From an uncultured Myxococcales bacterium (GTDB lineage Bacteria; Myxococcota_A; UBA9042), in assembly GCA_903883645.1 (NCBI GenBank), contig CAISBR010000073.1, forward strand, positions 1 through 51,043: DNA of 51,043 nt. The letters run 5' to 3'. Under the pieces are notes generated by a model that worked only from the letters and a program-made list of their open reading frames with translations, did not search any database and was not told where the DNA came from. The translations under genes were made by a program, and so were the position numbers. This document shows, piece by piece, positions 36,620 to 46,400 of this stretch. Position 1 is the first letter of the stretch. Each line of letters opens with the position of its first letter.

Positions 36620-37486
36620 TTAAGGTCGCGCCACCCGCCGCGCCCATTGATCGAGCACCCCCGAGTTGGTCGCGCGCCACTCCGCCACCAACCGGTCGAG
36701 CTGGGCTTGGCACGTCTGCCAGATATGGCCATGAAACTCGGCGACAGCATTAGGATCTTCGGCCAGCTGGGCGCCCACCGGCGGGTAGATCGGCTCGCCC
36801 ACCTCAAACGTGAACTTGACCGGCAGCGGCAAGATGCCCAGCCCCAGCGATACCGCGAAGTCGTAGCGCGCCTTGCCGTTGCCGAACAGCCGTCGCATAA
36901 GTAGCCGATCGTGAAACAAGAAGCGGTAGGCGTGATCGATACCCGCGGCCATCACGGGCACCACCGGCACTTGCGCCCGCATCGCCACCCGCGCAAAACC
37001 GGGGCGATTGTGCCAAAACAACTGGTAGCGCTGGTCGGGTCGCTTGAACGACTCGGCTGAACCGCCTGGATAGACAAGACAAAGCTCGCCGCGTTGCAGC
37101 AAGTCGACGGCGGTTTGTGGCTCGCCCGCCACCGCGCCCAATCGGCCAAATGCCCGCGCGGCCGTCGGCGCCCAGAACAGCGCGCGATCGGCTAGGCCGC
37201 GCGGAAACCGGCTAACCTGCTGCCACAACAGCGGATACAGGGCAAACGAGTCGATACCCATCAGGCCGTGATTACCCGTCAGCAGCGCACCGCCCGCCGG
37301 GATGCGCTCGGCGTGGCGCAGCTCGGGTTGTACATAGCTGAGAATACGGGCGATTGCCGCAGTGCCCAGGTCCAAGTCGGCGTCGGGCAGCAGGTCGCCA
37401 GCGGTCGGCGGCTGGGGCTGCAGCAGATGCCAAGCCAGCCGCAGCGCGGGCGGCAGGGGGATGCGAGGGTGCGAAGTGGTCGTCAT
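36620..37486 (-). CDS. Lysophospholipid/diacylglycerol-type acyltransferase
   Basis: ATG 37486 gives 288 residues. A TTG at 37522 would add 12 Arg-rich residues and is less likely. The acyltransferase blocks are GNHGLMGIDS (H73, D79), with the YPGGSAE substrate-binding block at 139-145 instead of the FPEG of PlsC. The NHG...D and YPGG/E pair is the pattern of the DGAT2/MGAT-like branch found in plants and many bacteria. It lacks the multiple helices of the 32934 gene. It is a second acyltransferase within 3 kb and may make neutral or phospholipids. Ribosome site and promoter are unclear. Confidence 0.8.
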   Translation of the reverse strand: MTTTSHPRIPLPPALRLAWHLLQPQPPTAGDLLPDADLDLGTAAIARILSYVQPELRHAERIPAGGALLTGNHGLMGIDSFALYPLLWQQVSRFPRGLADRALFWAPTAARAFGRLGAVAGEPQTAVDLLQRGELCLVYPGGSAESFKRPDQRYQLFWHNRPGFARVAMRAQVPVVPVMAAGIDHAYRFLFHDRLLMRRLFGNGKARYDFAVSLGLGILPLPVKFTFEVGEPIYPPVGAQLAEDPNAVAEFHGHIWQTCQAQLDRLVAEWRATNSGVLDQWARRVARP

Positions 37487-37565
37487 GCGGCGAGGATGCC
37501 GACTCCCGGCGCGCTGCGTCAAGGTGGCTTGGCGGGGCGCGACGCCGGGTAGGACTCAAGGCCTG

Positions 37566-37955
37566 CTATCCACCCGAATCTGCAGCGCTAACGTCGTCGG
37601 CAGGCGCGACCGCATCGGCTTCGGTTACGTCGGCCGGCGGCTCCGCGGCATCCGTTTCGCTCACATCGGCGGGCGGTGGCGCGGCGTCGGCAGCATCGGG
37701 GGCTTCGGCGTCGGCGGCAGAAGCGGCGTCGGCCAGAGCCACATCGGCAACCGCGGTATCGGGTGCGGCCGCATCGGTGCCGGTCACATCCGTGGCGATG
37801 CCGGCCGCGTCGGCGCTAGAATCTGCCGCGACGTCGGCCTTTTTGTCGTCGGCTTGGTGGCCCGTGTCGGAATCGCAAGCGGCGAGCGCCGTAGTACAGG
37901 CCAGAGTTAGCGCCAGAGTCAGCAGGTTCTTCGTCATCTTCGTCATCTTCATCAT
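37566..37955 (-). CDS. Linker-only lipoprotein
   Basis: ATG 37955 has GAGGA upstream and gives 129 residues, with a longer 166-residue frame upstream that lacks a ribosome site. A good lipoprotein signal ends ALAAC (Cys about 27). Everything after it is Asp/Ala/Pro/Thr-rich repeat-like sequence (DVAADSSAD, PPADVSETDAAEPPADV) with no Cys, no aromatic residues and no predicted fold. It matches only the linkers of the neighbouring lipoproteins, so either its domain was lost or an acidic brush is the function. It is divergent from the transporter gene at 38205. Confidence 0.6.
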   Translation of the reverse strand: MMKMTKMTKNLLTLALTLACTTALAACDSDTGHQADDKKADVAADSSADAAGIATDVTGTDAAAPDTAVADVALADAASAADAEAPDAADAAPPPADVSETDAAEPPADVTEADAVAPADDVSAADSGG

Positions 37956-38073
37956 CTTCCTCTCTGTGGGCAGCTGGCACGGCGCCGCTGCCGGTAGTTG
38001 GCGACCCATCCGCGGGCCGTGCATCACCGTAGCAGGCAGCCCCGCCGCCACCCAAAACCGCAGCACTGCGGCA

Positions 38074-38115
38074 TGACAGGCCTGTCAGCGCACCGGGCCG
38101 TTGACACGAATGTCA
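38074..38115. promoter_or_regulatory. Two TGACA-N4-TGTCA palindromes in a divergent promoter region
   Basis: TGACAGGCCTGTCA at 38074-38087 is a perfect 14-bp palindrome. TGACACGAATGTCA at 38102-38115 repeats the arms, 28 bp centre to centre (nearly three helical turns). The second overlaps a consensus TTGACA at 38101. They lie between the linker-only lipoprotein and the TauE/SafE gene, so a shared regulator is likely. Confidence 0.55.
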
Positions 38116-38204
38116 CGACGCATTGCATAGGGTTGGCTGCGACTCGGCGGCGGCGGCAATCTGCGCTAGGCTAGCGGGCGCGCCCCCTGCCCTGGTGGCC
38201 GAGC

Positions 38205-38960
38205 TTGTCTGTGGAAACCGCCCCTTCGCTGCTGCTGATGGCTACCGTGCTGTTTACCGCCACCCTGTCGGGCGTGTTCGGCATGGCTGGCGGTATGGTG
38301 CTGATGGGCGCGCTGCTGGCGTTGCTGCCAGTGCCGCAAGCGATGATTGCACATGGTCTTTTGCAGTTTGCGGCCAATGGCGCGCGGGCGGTGATGCTGG
38401 CGCGGCACGTGCGGCTGCGGATTCTGGGGTTCTATGCGGTCGGCTCGGCAACAGCGGCGATCTTGCTACAACTTGTGAATATTGTTCCATCTACCCCGTG
38501 GGTCTATCTGACGCTGGGGGTGATGCCGCTGGTGGCTTGGCTGCCGACGGAGCGGGTGCAGCTCGATGCGGCCAAGCCGGGGCACGCGGTCGCCTGTGGC
38601 GCGACGGTGACGGGGATGCACGTGGCAGCAGGGGCGTCGGGGCCGCTGCTCGACTTGTTTTTTGCCCGCACGACCCTTGACCGCCACAGCATCGTCGCGA
38701 CCAAGGCGGCCACGCAAGTGCTGGCCCACGTGATTAAAATCGCCTTTTATCTGTGGCTGGTGCGGGGTACGCAGCAAGCGGCGCTGCCGGCCTGGCCGTG
38801 GCTGCTGGGCGGTTTTGCGCTGTCGCTGCTGGGCACTTGGCTGGGTGGCAAGGTCTTGAACCGCATGAGCGATAAGTCGTTTTTGCAGTGGACGCGCTGG
38901 ATCATCACGGCCATTGGCGCGGCGTATCTGCTGCAGGCGCTGCGGCTGTTTTGGGCCTAG
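38205..38960 (+). CDS. TauE/SafE-family membrane transporter
   Basis: A TTG at 38205 (MSVETAPSLL) is the best start and gives 251 residues with about seven to eight membrane helices. The first half has the family GxxxGMGGG-like turn (SGVFGMAGGMVLMGALLALL) and a HGLLQFAANGARA segment. The second half begins CGATVTGMHVAAGASGPLLDLFF and carries KAATQVLAHVIKIAFYL, the second inverted repeat of the family. TauE/SafE (DUF81) proteins export sulfite, sulfoacetate or related anions across the inner membrane. No sulfur genes are nearby, so the substrate is open. Regulation may run through the palindromes at 38074-38115. Confidence 0.85.
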   Translation: MSVETAPSLLLMATVLFTATLSGVFGMAGGMVLMGALLALLPVPQAMIAHGLLQFAANGARAVMLARHVRLRILGFYAVGSATAAILLQLVNIVPSTPWVYLTLGVMPLVAWLPTERVQLDAAKPGHAVACGATVTGMHVAAGASGPLLDLFFARTTLDRHSIVATKAATQVLAHVIKIAFYLWLVRGTQQAALPAWPWLLGGFALSLLGTWLGGKVLNRMSDKSFLQWTRWIITAIGAAYLLQALRLFWA

Positions 38961-38966
38961 CCCTGG

Positions 38967-40376
38967 CTACTGCACGCGCTCGATGCGAAAGGTGCGACCC
39001 TTGATACGCAACGATTGAACTTTGCTTAACAACTGACCCAATATCGGCTGAGCGATCGCCACATAGGTCAGGTGGTCGGCGATCTCGATGCGGCCGATAT
39101 CGGCGGACTTGAGGCCTGCGTCGCCCGTGAGCGCGCCCAAGATGTCGCTGGCGCGGAGCTTGTCTTTGCGGCCACCGCCGATGAACAAGGTGTCGACGGC
39201 AGCGCTGCTGGTCGGCCCCGGCGCGTGGTGCGGATTATGAGTCGGCACAGGCAGTTGCTCGATCTTCGACCCCACCGCGGCCTCGCACGCGGCCAGCTTG
39301 TCGCCGTCGCCCGGCCCCACCAGCGCGATGGCCAGCCCCGGCACGCCGGCTCGACCCGTACGCCCGATGCGATGCACGTAAGTATCTGCAGCATTAGGGA
39401 TTTCGAACTGAATCACCGCCGCCAGCCCCACCACGTCGAGTCCGCGCGCCGCCACATCGGTCGCCACCAGGATCTTGATGGTACCATTGCGGAATTTGGC
39501 CATGACCCGATCGCGGTCGCGCTGCTCGAGGTCGCCGTGCAGGGCTTCGGCGGCAAAACCCGCTTGGGCGAGCAGCTGAGCCACGGTGCGCGTCGAGTCC
39601 TTAAAATTACAGAACACCAGCGCCGATGCGGGTTTGTGCGCCCTAAGCACCGCCCCTAGCGCTGCCTGGCGATCTTGCGGAGCCACGACGTGCACAATTT
39701 GGCGAATCGGCGGCCGCTCGCTGCCATCGTCGGCGATCGTCACGCGCACCGGCTCGCGCTGCCACGTGCGACTCATAGCGGCGATGGTCTGGGGGAAAGT
39801 AGCTGAAAATAGGAGCGTTTGCCGCGGAATCGGCAGCACCCGCAGAATCGTCTGCACCGCGTCGGCAAAGCCCATGTCGAGCATGCGATCGGCCTCGTCG
39901 AGCACAACCGTGCGCAGCGACTGGAATTCCAAGCCCTTGCCCAGGTGGTCGAGCACGCGCCCCGGCGTACCCACGACCAGGTGCACGCCCTCGTCGAGCG
40001 ACTTGCGCTGCGGCGCCGCCGGCGTACCACCACACAGCAGCAGGACACGCAACCCTGGGCGATGCCTACCAAAAGTGCGAATCGCCGCCGCCACCTGCGT
40101 CGCCAGCTCGCGCGTCGGACACAGTACCAGCGCCTGCACCGTGCGCGTCTCGAGCACCAGCCCGTCTAAAATCGGCAGTGAAAACGCGAGAGTCTTGCCA
40201 CTACCCGTGGGCGCTTCGGCAAGCAAATCGCGGCCCGCCAGCAGCGGCGGCAGGGCCTGCGCCTGAATCGGCGTCATGGTCGCAAACCCCAACTCGCGCA
40301 CCACCCGCTGCGAAGCGGGCGACAGGGTCAGGGTGGCAAAATCCAGGGAACTTTGGCTGGGCTGGGTCGTAGTCAT
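38967..40376 (-). CDS. dbpA: ATP-dependent RNA helicase DbpA
   Basis: ATG 40376 gives 469 residues, close to the 457 of E. coli DbpA. All DEAD-box motifs are visible: the Q motif (TPIQAQALPPL), Walker A APTGSGKT with K61, PTRELA, TPGR, DEAD, SAT, VFCNF, ARGLD and HRIGRTGR. The C-terminal 75 residues (TLFIGGGRKDKLRASDILGA, then IEIADHLTYVAI) match the DbpA RNA-binding domain that binds hairpin 92 of 23S rRNA, so it works in 50S ribosome assembly. It lies 90 bp behind arfB on the same strand and may be in one transcript with it. Confidence 0.95.
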   Translation of the reverse strand: MTTTQPSQSSLDFATLTLSPASQRVVRELGFATMTPIQAQALPPLLAGRDLLAEAPTGSGKTLAFSLPILDGLVLETRTVQALVLCPTRELATQVAAAIRTFGRHRPGLRVLLLCGGTPAAPQRKSLDEGVHLVVGTPGRVLDHLGKGLEFQSLRTVVLDEADRMLDMGFADAVQTILRVLPIPRQTLLFSATFPQTIAAMSRTWQREPVRVTIADDGSERPPIRQIVHVVAPQDRQAALGAVLRAHKPASALVFCNFKDSTRTVAQLLAQAGFAAEALHGDLEQRDRDRVMAKFRNGTIKILVATDVAARGLDVVGLAAVIQFEIPNAADTYVHRIGRTGRAGVPGLAIALVGPGDGDKLAACEAAVGSKIEQLPVPTHNPHHAPGPTSSAAVDTLFIGGGRKDKLRASDILGALTGDAGLKSADIGRIEIADHLTYVAIAQPILGQLLSKVQSLRIKGRTFRIERVQ

Positions 40377-40466
40377 CGGGTCCGTGGGCGCGCAAAGGGC
40401 CGATGGACTCGGCGGCGCGGCCGGCCAGTGTACGCGCAATTGTCGAATCTGGATAGTAGAATTCGT

Positions 40467-40853
40467 CTAGTCGTCGCCGCGCACTGGACCGCGCTGCGCC
40501 TTAACGGCCGCACGCCGCACCTTGTCGACCAGCCGCCGGCGCTTCTGGCTTCTGGGCACATTTGTGTCGACGCGCACGGTGGGCTCGATGGCGGCCTCGC
40601 GCAGCAGCGCCACCAAACGCTCAAAGGCCTCGCGGCGATTTTGCAGCTGACTCCGATGGTTCTGCGCCACCACCCGCACGGTGTCGCCCAGCTGCTCGCG
40701 CACCCGCGGCGGCAGGTCAGGGATCTGTGTCAAATCGAGCACATACTCGACGCGCGAGTCGGTGCGGTTGACATGCTGGCCACCGGCGCCGCTCGACCGC
40801 GAGGTGCGGATCAGAAGGGCCTGTTCGGGCCAGGTCGGCTGCCAGGCGGTCAT
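40467..40853 (-). CDS. arfB: Alternative ribosome-rescue factor ArfB
   Basis: This 128-residue protein starts with an RF1-type catalytic domain and the GGQ loop in SSGAGGQHVNRTDS (GGQ at 24-26). It has the C-terminal basic tail of the family (RSQKRRRLVDKVRRAAVKAQRG) that enters the empty mRNA channel. It has no stop-codon-recognition domains, so it is the stalled-ribosome rescue peptidyl-tRNA hydrolase (YaeJ/ICT1 type) and not a regular release factor. A promoter at 40897-40925 fits, and dbpA follows on the same strand. Confidence 0.9.
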   Translation of the reverse strand: MTAWQPTWPEQALLIRTSRSSGAGGQHVNRTDSRVEYVLDLTQIPDLPPRVREQLGDTVRVVAQNHRSQLQNRREAFERLVALLREAAIEPTVRVDTNVPRSQKRRRLVDKVRRAAVKAQRGPVRGDD

Positions 40854-40896
40854 GGGAGTCCTTGGCGTGCGCTACGTTGCGTGCCGTACTTGCTGC

Positions 40897-40925
40897 ACAA
40901 TAGCGAACGGGCGCCGGCGCGTCGA
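40897..40925 (-). promoter_or_regulatory. Promoter candidate, TCGACG-N17-TATTGT
   Basis: On the minus strand TCGACG (40925-40920) and TATTGT (40902-40897) are 17 bp apart, 43 bp before arfB. The remaining gap to 41087 holds no gene. Confidence 0.5.
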
Positions 40926-41087
40926 GCCACCAAGTAAGCGCACCGACAACGGCCCGCTATCGGGTGGCGACCGCTCAACCTAGGTTGTTGTAATCGTGGG
41001 TTGCTGCTGCCGGGTGGGTGGCAAGCTCGCCCGTTGGGACTCGCCGCGACGCCCAGTTCAGTGGTTTCCTGTTTGTAGGTCGGTGTC

Positions 41088-42329
41088 CTACGGCAGCTGT
41101 CCCCGCGCCACCAACGTCTCGAGCCAAGCCTGCCGCACAGTGTCTTCGGCCACCACCACCGCCGTCGCCGCATCGCGCTCGCGCCTCTCGGCATCCACCA
41201 CATCTAGGTTCGTCACCACGCCGACTTTCCAAGCCATTTGCGCTAGATTCAGACCCTCGGTCGCCGAGCGCAGCAGCTCGCGGGTCGCCTGCAATGCCGC
41301 TTCGGCCGCCTGCCACGCCGCCAGCGCCGCCCGTTCGTCGGCCGCGATTTGCCTAGCAAGACCAGCACGTTGCGCATCAAGCCGCAGCAGTGCCGCCTCG
41401 CGCTCGCGGCGCAGTGCATCGCGGCCGCCCCACTCAAACACCGGCACACTCAGCACCACCTGCGCTTGCAGTCCAGCGTTGGGTAGCGTAGGCAAAGCAG
41501 GCAGTTGCATGAACGGCGTCAGCGTCGCATAGACCGACGGCAGCCAATCGGCGCGGCTATCGGCGACCACCCGCTGCGCCGACTGACGTCGCTGATCCAA
41601 GCTGCGGACATCAGGTCGCAAAGGCTGATTTTCGCTAGGATTGGGCACCACCACCGGCACCTCGGGCGGCGCGCACGGCACCACCGCTTGGTCAAACCCC
41701 GCCAGAAAACCCAGCTGCTCGCTCATCCGCGCCCACAGCACGCGACTCGCCTTGACCAGCGCATCGGCCTGCGCCACCTCTTGCGCCGCACGCACGGCAT
41801 CGAGCTGATTGCCCAGGCCACCTTTCTTGCGCTCTTGAGCAAATCCTAGGTGTGTTTGCGCAGTTGCACGGGATCGCTCGAGCACCGCGATCTGCCGCTC
41901 TGCCGCCAGCAGCGACAGCCACAGCCGCGCCGTCGCCACGCCCACCTGCCAGCGCGCCTCGCTTTGCACGGCCACGGCCACGCCCGCACTGTCTTCGGCA
42001 TGGCGCCAGGTCGCCCAGCGCTGCGGCACCAGCACCGGCACAGTCACGCCCAGCGCCGCATAGGCCTGGCTCGCCGGCAGCAACACCTTGCCTCCGCTCG
42101 TGCGATCGCCATCGAACTGCGTGTACTGGGCCAAGAAATTGGCACTGGGCAGCGCCGTCGCCTTGGCCTGCAGCAGCTGTGCCTCCGCGCGCCCCACATC
42201 GGCCTGCGCCTGCAGCACATCGGGGTGGCTGTCTTGCGCCTTGCTCACGGCTTCATGCAGCGTCAGAGGCACCGCCGCGTGCACCTGCGTCGCCGCCAAT
42301 AGCCCTGCAAGTACAAGCGCGCGCTTCAC
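41088..42329 (-). CDS. TolC-family outer-membrane efflux channel
   Basis: A GTG at 42329 overlaps the adaptor stop (GTGA) and gives 413 residues with a signal peptide (VLAGLLAATQVHA). Two homologous OEP halves are visible: LTLHEAVSKAQDSHPDVLQAQADVGRAEAQL and a later run LDQRRQSAQRVVADSRADWLPSVYATLT. The long alpha-barrel helices end in LNLAQMAWKVGVVTNLDVVDAERRERDAA. It forms the trimeric exit duct for the adaptor and RND pump encoded upstream. It has no lipobox, unlike OprM-type proteins, so it is anchored by its beta-barrel alone. Confidence 0.9.
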   Translation of the reverse strand: MKRALVLAGLLAATQVHAAVPLTLHEAVSKAQDSHPDVLQAQADVGRAEAQLLQAKATALPSANFLAQYTQFDGDRTSGGKVLLPASQAYAALGVTVPVLVPQRWATWRHAEDSAGVAVAVQSEARWQVGVATARLWLSLLAAERQIAVLERSRATAQTHLGFAQERKKGGLGNQLDAVRAAQEVAQADALVKASRVLWARMSEQLGFLAGFDQAVVPCAPPEVPVVVPNPSENQPLRPDVRSLDQRRQSAQRVVADSRADWLPSVYATLTPFMQLPALPTLPNAGLQAQVVLSVPVFEWGGRDALRREREAALLRLDAQRAGLARQIAADERAALAAWQAAEAALQATRELLRSATEGLNLAQMAWKVGVVTNLDVVDAERRERDAATAVVVAEDTVRQAWLETLVARGQLP

Positions 42330-43447
42330 TTCTTGCCGTCCTTGGCCGCGGGCTTTACGGGCCGCACATGCACACCATCGATGAGCTCGTCGCCCGACGC
42401 CACCACCACCCACTCGCCCGGCTTCAGCTCGCCCACCACCCGCGCCTTGGCGCCGTCGCTCGCCAGCACCCGCACCGGTCGCAATTGCAAGCGACCATCG
42501 GCACTTACCACCGCTACCCAGGTCTGCGGCCCGCGCACAATCAGCGCTTCAGACGGCACCTGCGGCTGCGCGGCCTGCTGCGCCGTCCAGGCCACATCCA
42601 GAAACGACCCGGGGGCAAAGCGGCCGTCGCGGTTATCGACATCGATCTCGACCAGCAGGGTGCGCGAGCGCGTATCGAGTTCGCCCGAAGTACGCGCCAC
42701 TTTTGCAGAAATTGTACTTTCGGGTCGATTGGGCGCGCTCACCGTCACCTCGTCGCCCAGGTGCACCGCCGCCGCATCGTCTTGGGTCAGGTACACGGTC
42801 ACGCGCAGCTTGCTCAGGTCCTCCACTTTCGCGACCGGCAAAGCCCCCGTCTGCGCCGCCGTCGCCGCCTGCAGCAAGGCGCCGGGGTCCGCGTAACGCA
42901 CCGTAACCATGCCATCAAACGGTGCGCGCACATTGCGGTAATCGCGCTGCGACACGAGACCCGCCACTTGCGCACCCGCCACCGCAGCCGCCGAACGCGC
43001 TGTATCGGCCTCTTGCTCCGACACAATCCCTGGACCCGCCAGCTTTTGCGCCCGCGCCGCCAGCGACACCCGGTTGTTGGCATCGGCGCGCGCGGCCTTG
43101 AGCTGCTGGTCGAGCTCGGGCACATCCAGCACCGCCATAATGTCGCCGGCCTTGACCATCGAGCCGCGATCCACGCGAATATCTTTCAGGTATCCACTTA
43201 CCTTGGCATACACAGTGGTCGCAAGCCAAGGCCGCGCCTCGCCCAGCAGCTTGACCACCCGCACCGCTGGCGACAACTCGACCGGCGCCACAACCACCTG
43301 CGGCAGCGCGCCGTCGCCCGGCGGCTTGGCCTCTAGCGTCCGCTGCTCGGCGTGTTGCTGTACGGCCCGCACGCCCTGCCACGTCGCCGCCAGCGCCACT
43401 GCGGCCAACCCATAGAACAAGACTCTTTGCCACCAGGGCCTTTTCAT
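42326..43447 (-). CDS. RND efflux periplasmic adaptor (HlyD/MFP family)
   Basis: ATG 43447 overlaps the stop of the RND gene (ATGA) and gives 373 residues. An N-terminal membrane anchor (LFYGLAAVALAATW) is followed by the barrel-sandwich (biotinyl-lipoyl-like) domain with VYAKVSGYLKDIRVDRGSMV, a short alpha hairpin (about 110-160), the second lipoyl half (RAPFDGMVTVRYADPGALL), a beta-barrel and a membrane-proximal domain (WVVVASGDELIDGVHV). The short hairpin is typical of adaptors working with HAE1/HME pumps. It links the RND pump to the TolC-type channel. Confidence 0.9.
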   Translation of the reverse strand: MKRPWWQRVLFYGLAAVALAATWQGVRAVQQHAEQRTLEAKPPGDGALPQVVVAPVELSPAVRVVKLLGEARPWLATTVYAKVSGYLKDIRVDRGSMVKAGDIMAVLDVPELDQQLKAARADANNRVSLAARAQKLAGPGIVSEQEADTARSAAAVAGAQVAGLVSQRDYRNVRAPFDGMVTVRYADPGALLQAATAAQTGALPVAKVEDLSKLRVTVYLTQDDAAAVHLGDEVTVSAPNRPESTISAKVARTSGELDTRSRTLLVEIDVDNRDGRFAPGSFLDVAWTAQQAAQPQVPSEALIVRGPQTWVAVVSADGRLQLRPVRVLASDGAKARVVGELKPGEWVVVASGDELIDGVHVRPVKPAAKDGKK

Positions 43448-46400
43448 CCCATCGACTCCGCAGCCGCGCCGCGCGACTCTTCGGCAAAGCGGGCATCGAG
43501 CTCGTGGGCCCGCGGCGGCTGCTTGCGCAAAAGCGTATAAACTACCGGCACAATAAACAGGGTCACCACCGTCGCCATCAGCAAACCGCCAATCACCGCC
43601 CGCCCCAGTGGCGCATTCTGTTCGCCGCCCTCGCCGTGCCCGATCGCCATCGGCAGCATACCCAGAATCATCGCCAGCGCCGTCATCAGCACAGGTCGCA
43701 GCCGGGTCTTGCCCGCCTCAAGCGCACCAGCCAGCGCATCGGCACCGGTTTGAGCTCGAAATTCATTGGCAAAACTGACAAGCAAAATCGCATTGGCCAC
43801 CGCAATGCCCACCGCCATGATCGCGCCCATCAGCGACTCGACATTGAGGGTCGTGCCCGTCGCGGCCAGCAGCCACAGGATGCCGACCAGCGCCCCGGGG
43901 ACCGCTGTCAAAATAATGAATGGATCCAACCATGTCTGAAACAGCACCACCATCAGCAGGTACACCAGTGCGATCGCCAGCACCAGCCCTAAGCCCATAG
44001 TCCGAAACGACATACGCATCACTTCGGGCTGACCGTGCATGGTAATCTTGATGCCCGGCGGCAGCTTGCCTAGCCCCGCAATCGCCGCATCGACCGCGTC
44101 GGCCACGTGCCCCAGGTCGCGGCCCGCCACATTGGCATCGACATGCAGAACCCGTTGAATTGTCGAGTGACTCACTTGATTGAGCGAGGTCCGCGGCGTC
44201 ACCTTGGCGATGCTGCCCAGCCGCGCACTCGGCGCCTCGGGCACGCTGGTCGGCGCGCGCACATCGCTTGGCACCAGCAGCTGACTGGCCGACGGGCTCG
44301 TCACCGGAATCTGCGCCAGCTCGTCGATGCTTCTGATCTCGCCCTGGGGCACGCGCACCACCACCGGGTAGTTCACGTTATTGCTAGGATTCACATAGAA
44401 ATTGGGCGATACCAGCGCACTCGACGACAGCGCAATCAGCACGGCATTCGCCACATCGCGCTGCGCCAGCCCCAGCTCGGCGGCCCGCAAGCGATCGACA
44501 TCGACCTGCAGCGCCGGGTAGTTCAGTGTCTCGGGCACGCGGACATCGACCACGCCGGGGATGGTGCGCATCTTGGCAACCAGCTGTTTTGCAAGTTCAT
44601 TGGCCTTGTTCAGGTCGCGCGACTCGATCTCGACGTCGATCGGCGCCGCCACGCCAAAGTTGATGACTTGACTGACGATATCGGCCGGCTGGAACCAAAA
44701 TGCCGTAGCCGGGAACAGCTCGGGCAGCCGCTCGCGCAGGGTGCGCATGTAGGATTCCGAAGGCGCGTGGCCAGGTTGCAGGGCGATCAGCAGTTCGGCG
44801 TCCATGCCCGAGGTGTTCTCGGTCTGCACAAAGGCCAAGTTGAAGAACAGCGGCACGCCCACCATAGCGTTCAAGGTCCGCAGCTCCGAAGCCGGAATGA
44901 TCTTGCGGATCTCGGCCTCGACCCGCAGCACCAACTTGTCGGTTTCTTCGATGCGCATCCCGGCCGGCGCGCGCACGTGTAGCTTCATAAGCCCGGTATC
45001 GACCTGCGGAAAGAAGTCGGCGCCGATCGACTCGGGCAGTTGCATGGTCAGAGCACTGATCCCCGCAGCCACCAGCAGCGTGGCGATACGGTAATGCAGC
45101 ACCAGCCCCAGCAACCACAGGTAACCCCGCTGCAGGCCTCCGAAAATTGCCTCGCGCACGCGGCCCAGCCAGCTGCGGTGCTCCTCACCCAGCTTCTCGT
45201 TCTGCATCAGCATCCGCGCCAGCACGGGCACTAAAGTCCGCGAAAGCACATACGAAGCTAGCATCGACAGCACCACCGACAGCGCTAGCGGCACGAACAA
45301 GTAGCGCGAGGGCCCAACGAGCAGCGCCACCGGAAAAAATACGATACAGATCGAAAGGGTAGCCACGATCGCCGGCACCGCCACCTGCTGCGCGCCGTCG
45401 AGAATCGCCACCGTCAGCGACTTACCCAAGTGCCGATTGCGATGGATATTTTCGACCTCAACCGTCGCATCGTCGACCAGCATACCGATGGCCAGCGACA
45501 GGCCGCCCAGCGTCATGATGTTGAGGGTCTGCCCCAGCAACTTGAGGCCCGCCACGCCCACCAGGATCGCCAGCGGAATCGAGGTGCACACGATCAGCAC
45601 ACTGCGCCAACTACCTAAGAACACAAGGATCATCAGCGACACGAGCAGCGAGGCAAGCGCCGCTTCGCGCAATACGTCACCGATGGCCCGCCGCACAAAG
45701 CTCGACTGATCAAAGTCGATCTTGAGCTCGAGGCCTTCGGGCGCAGCAGCTTGAATTTGCGGCAACATTTCGCGGGCAGCATCGACCACCGCCAGCGTCG
45801 AAGCGTCGGCCTTGCGCAGAATCGACAGGTAGGTGGCGCGCCGGCCATCCACATGCACGATATTGGTCTGATCCGCAAAGGCATCGCGCACTTTGGCCAC
45901 ATCGCCCAGCAGAATCGGCGCGCCGTTTTGGATGCGCAGCGGGATGCGCTCAAGGTCCGTCAGCTGCGGAGGGCTCGAATTCATAAAGACATTGTACTCG
46001 GTCGCCCCCATCCGCGAGGTACCGGCCGGCACGATCAAGTTCGAGGTCTGCAGCGCATTGACCACATCGACCGGTGACAGCCCGCGCGCTTGCAGGGCCG
46101 GCATATTCATATCGACATCGACTTGCCGCTGCCGCCCGCCAAAGGGCGCCGGGGTCGATAGGCCGGGCACCGTAAAGAGCTTTAAGCGTATGAAATTAAG
46201 TCCATAGTCAAAGATGCGGTCTTCCGACAGCGTCCGCGACGAGGCGGTCAGCTGCGCCACGGGCACATTCGAGGCATTAAACTGCACAATCACAGGCGGC
46301 TGCATACCCGGCGGCATGATCCGCAGCGCCGTGTTCGACGAGGCACTAATCTGGGCAATCGCCGCACCGATGTCGCTGCCCGGCTGAAAGTAGATCTTCA

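Noticed and set aside
37517..37522. TTGACG on the minus strand before the second acyltransferase
   Set aside because: No TA-N3-T box lies 16-18 bp downstream.
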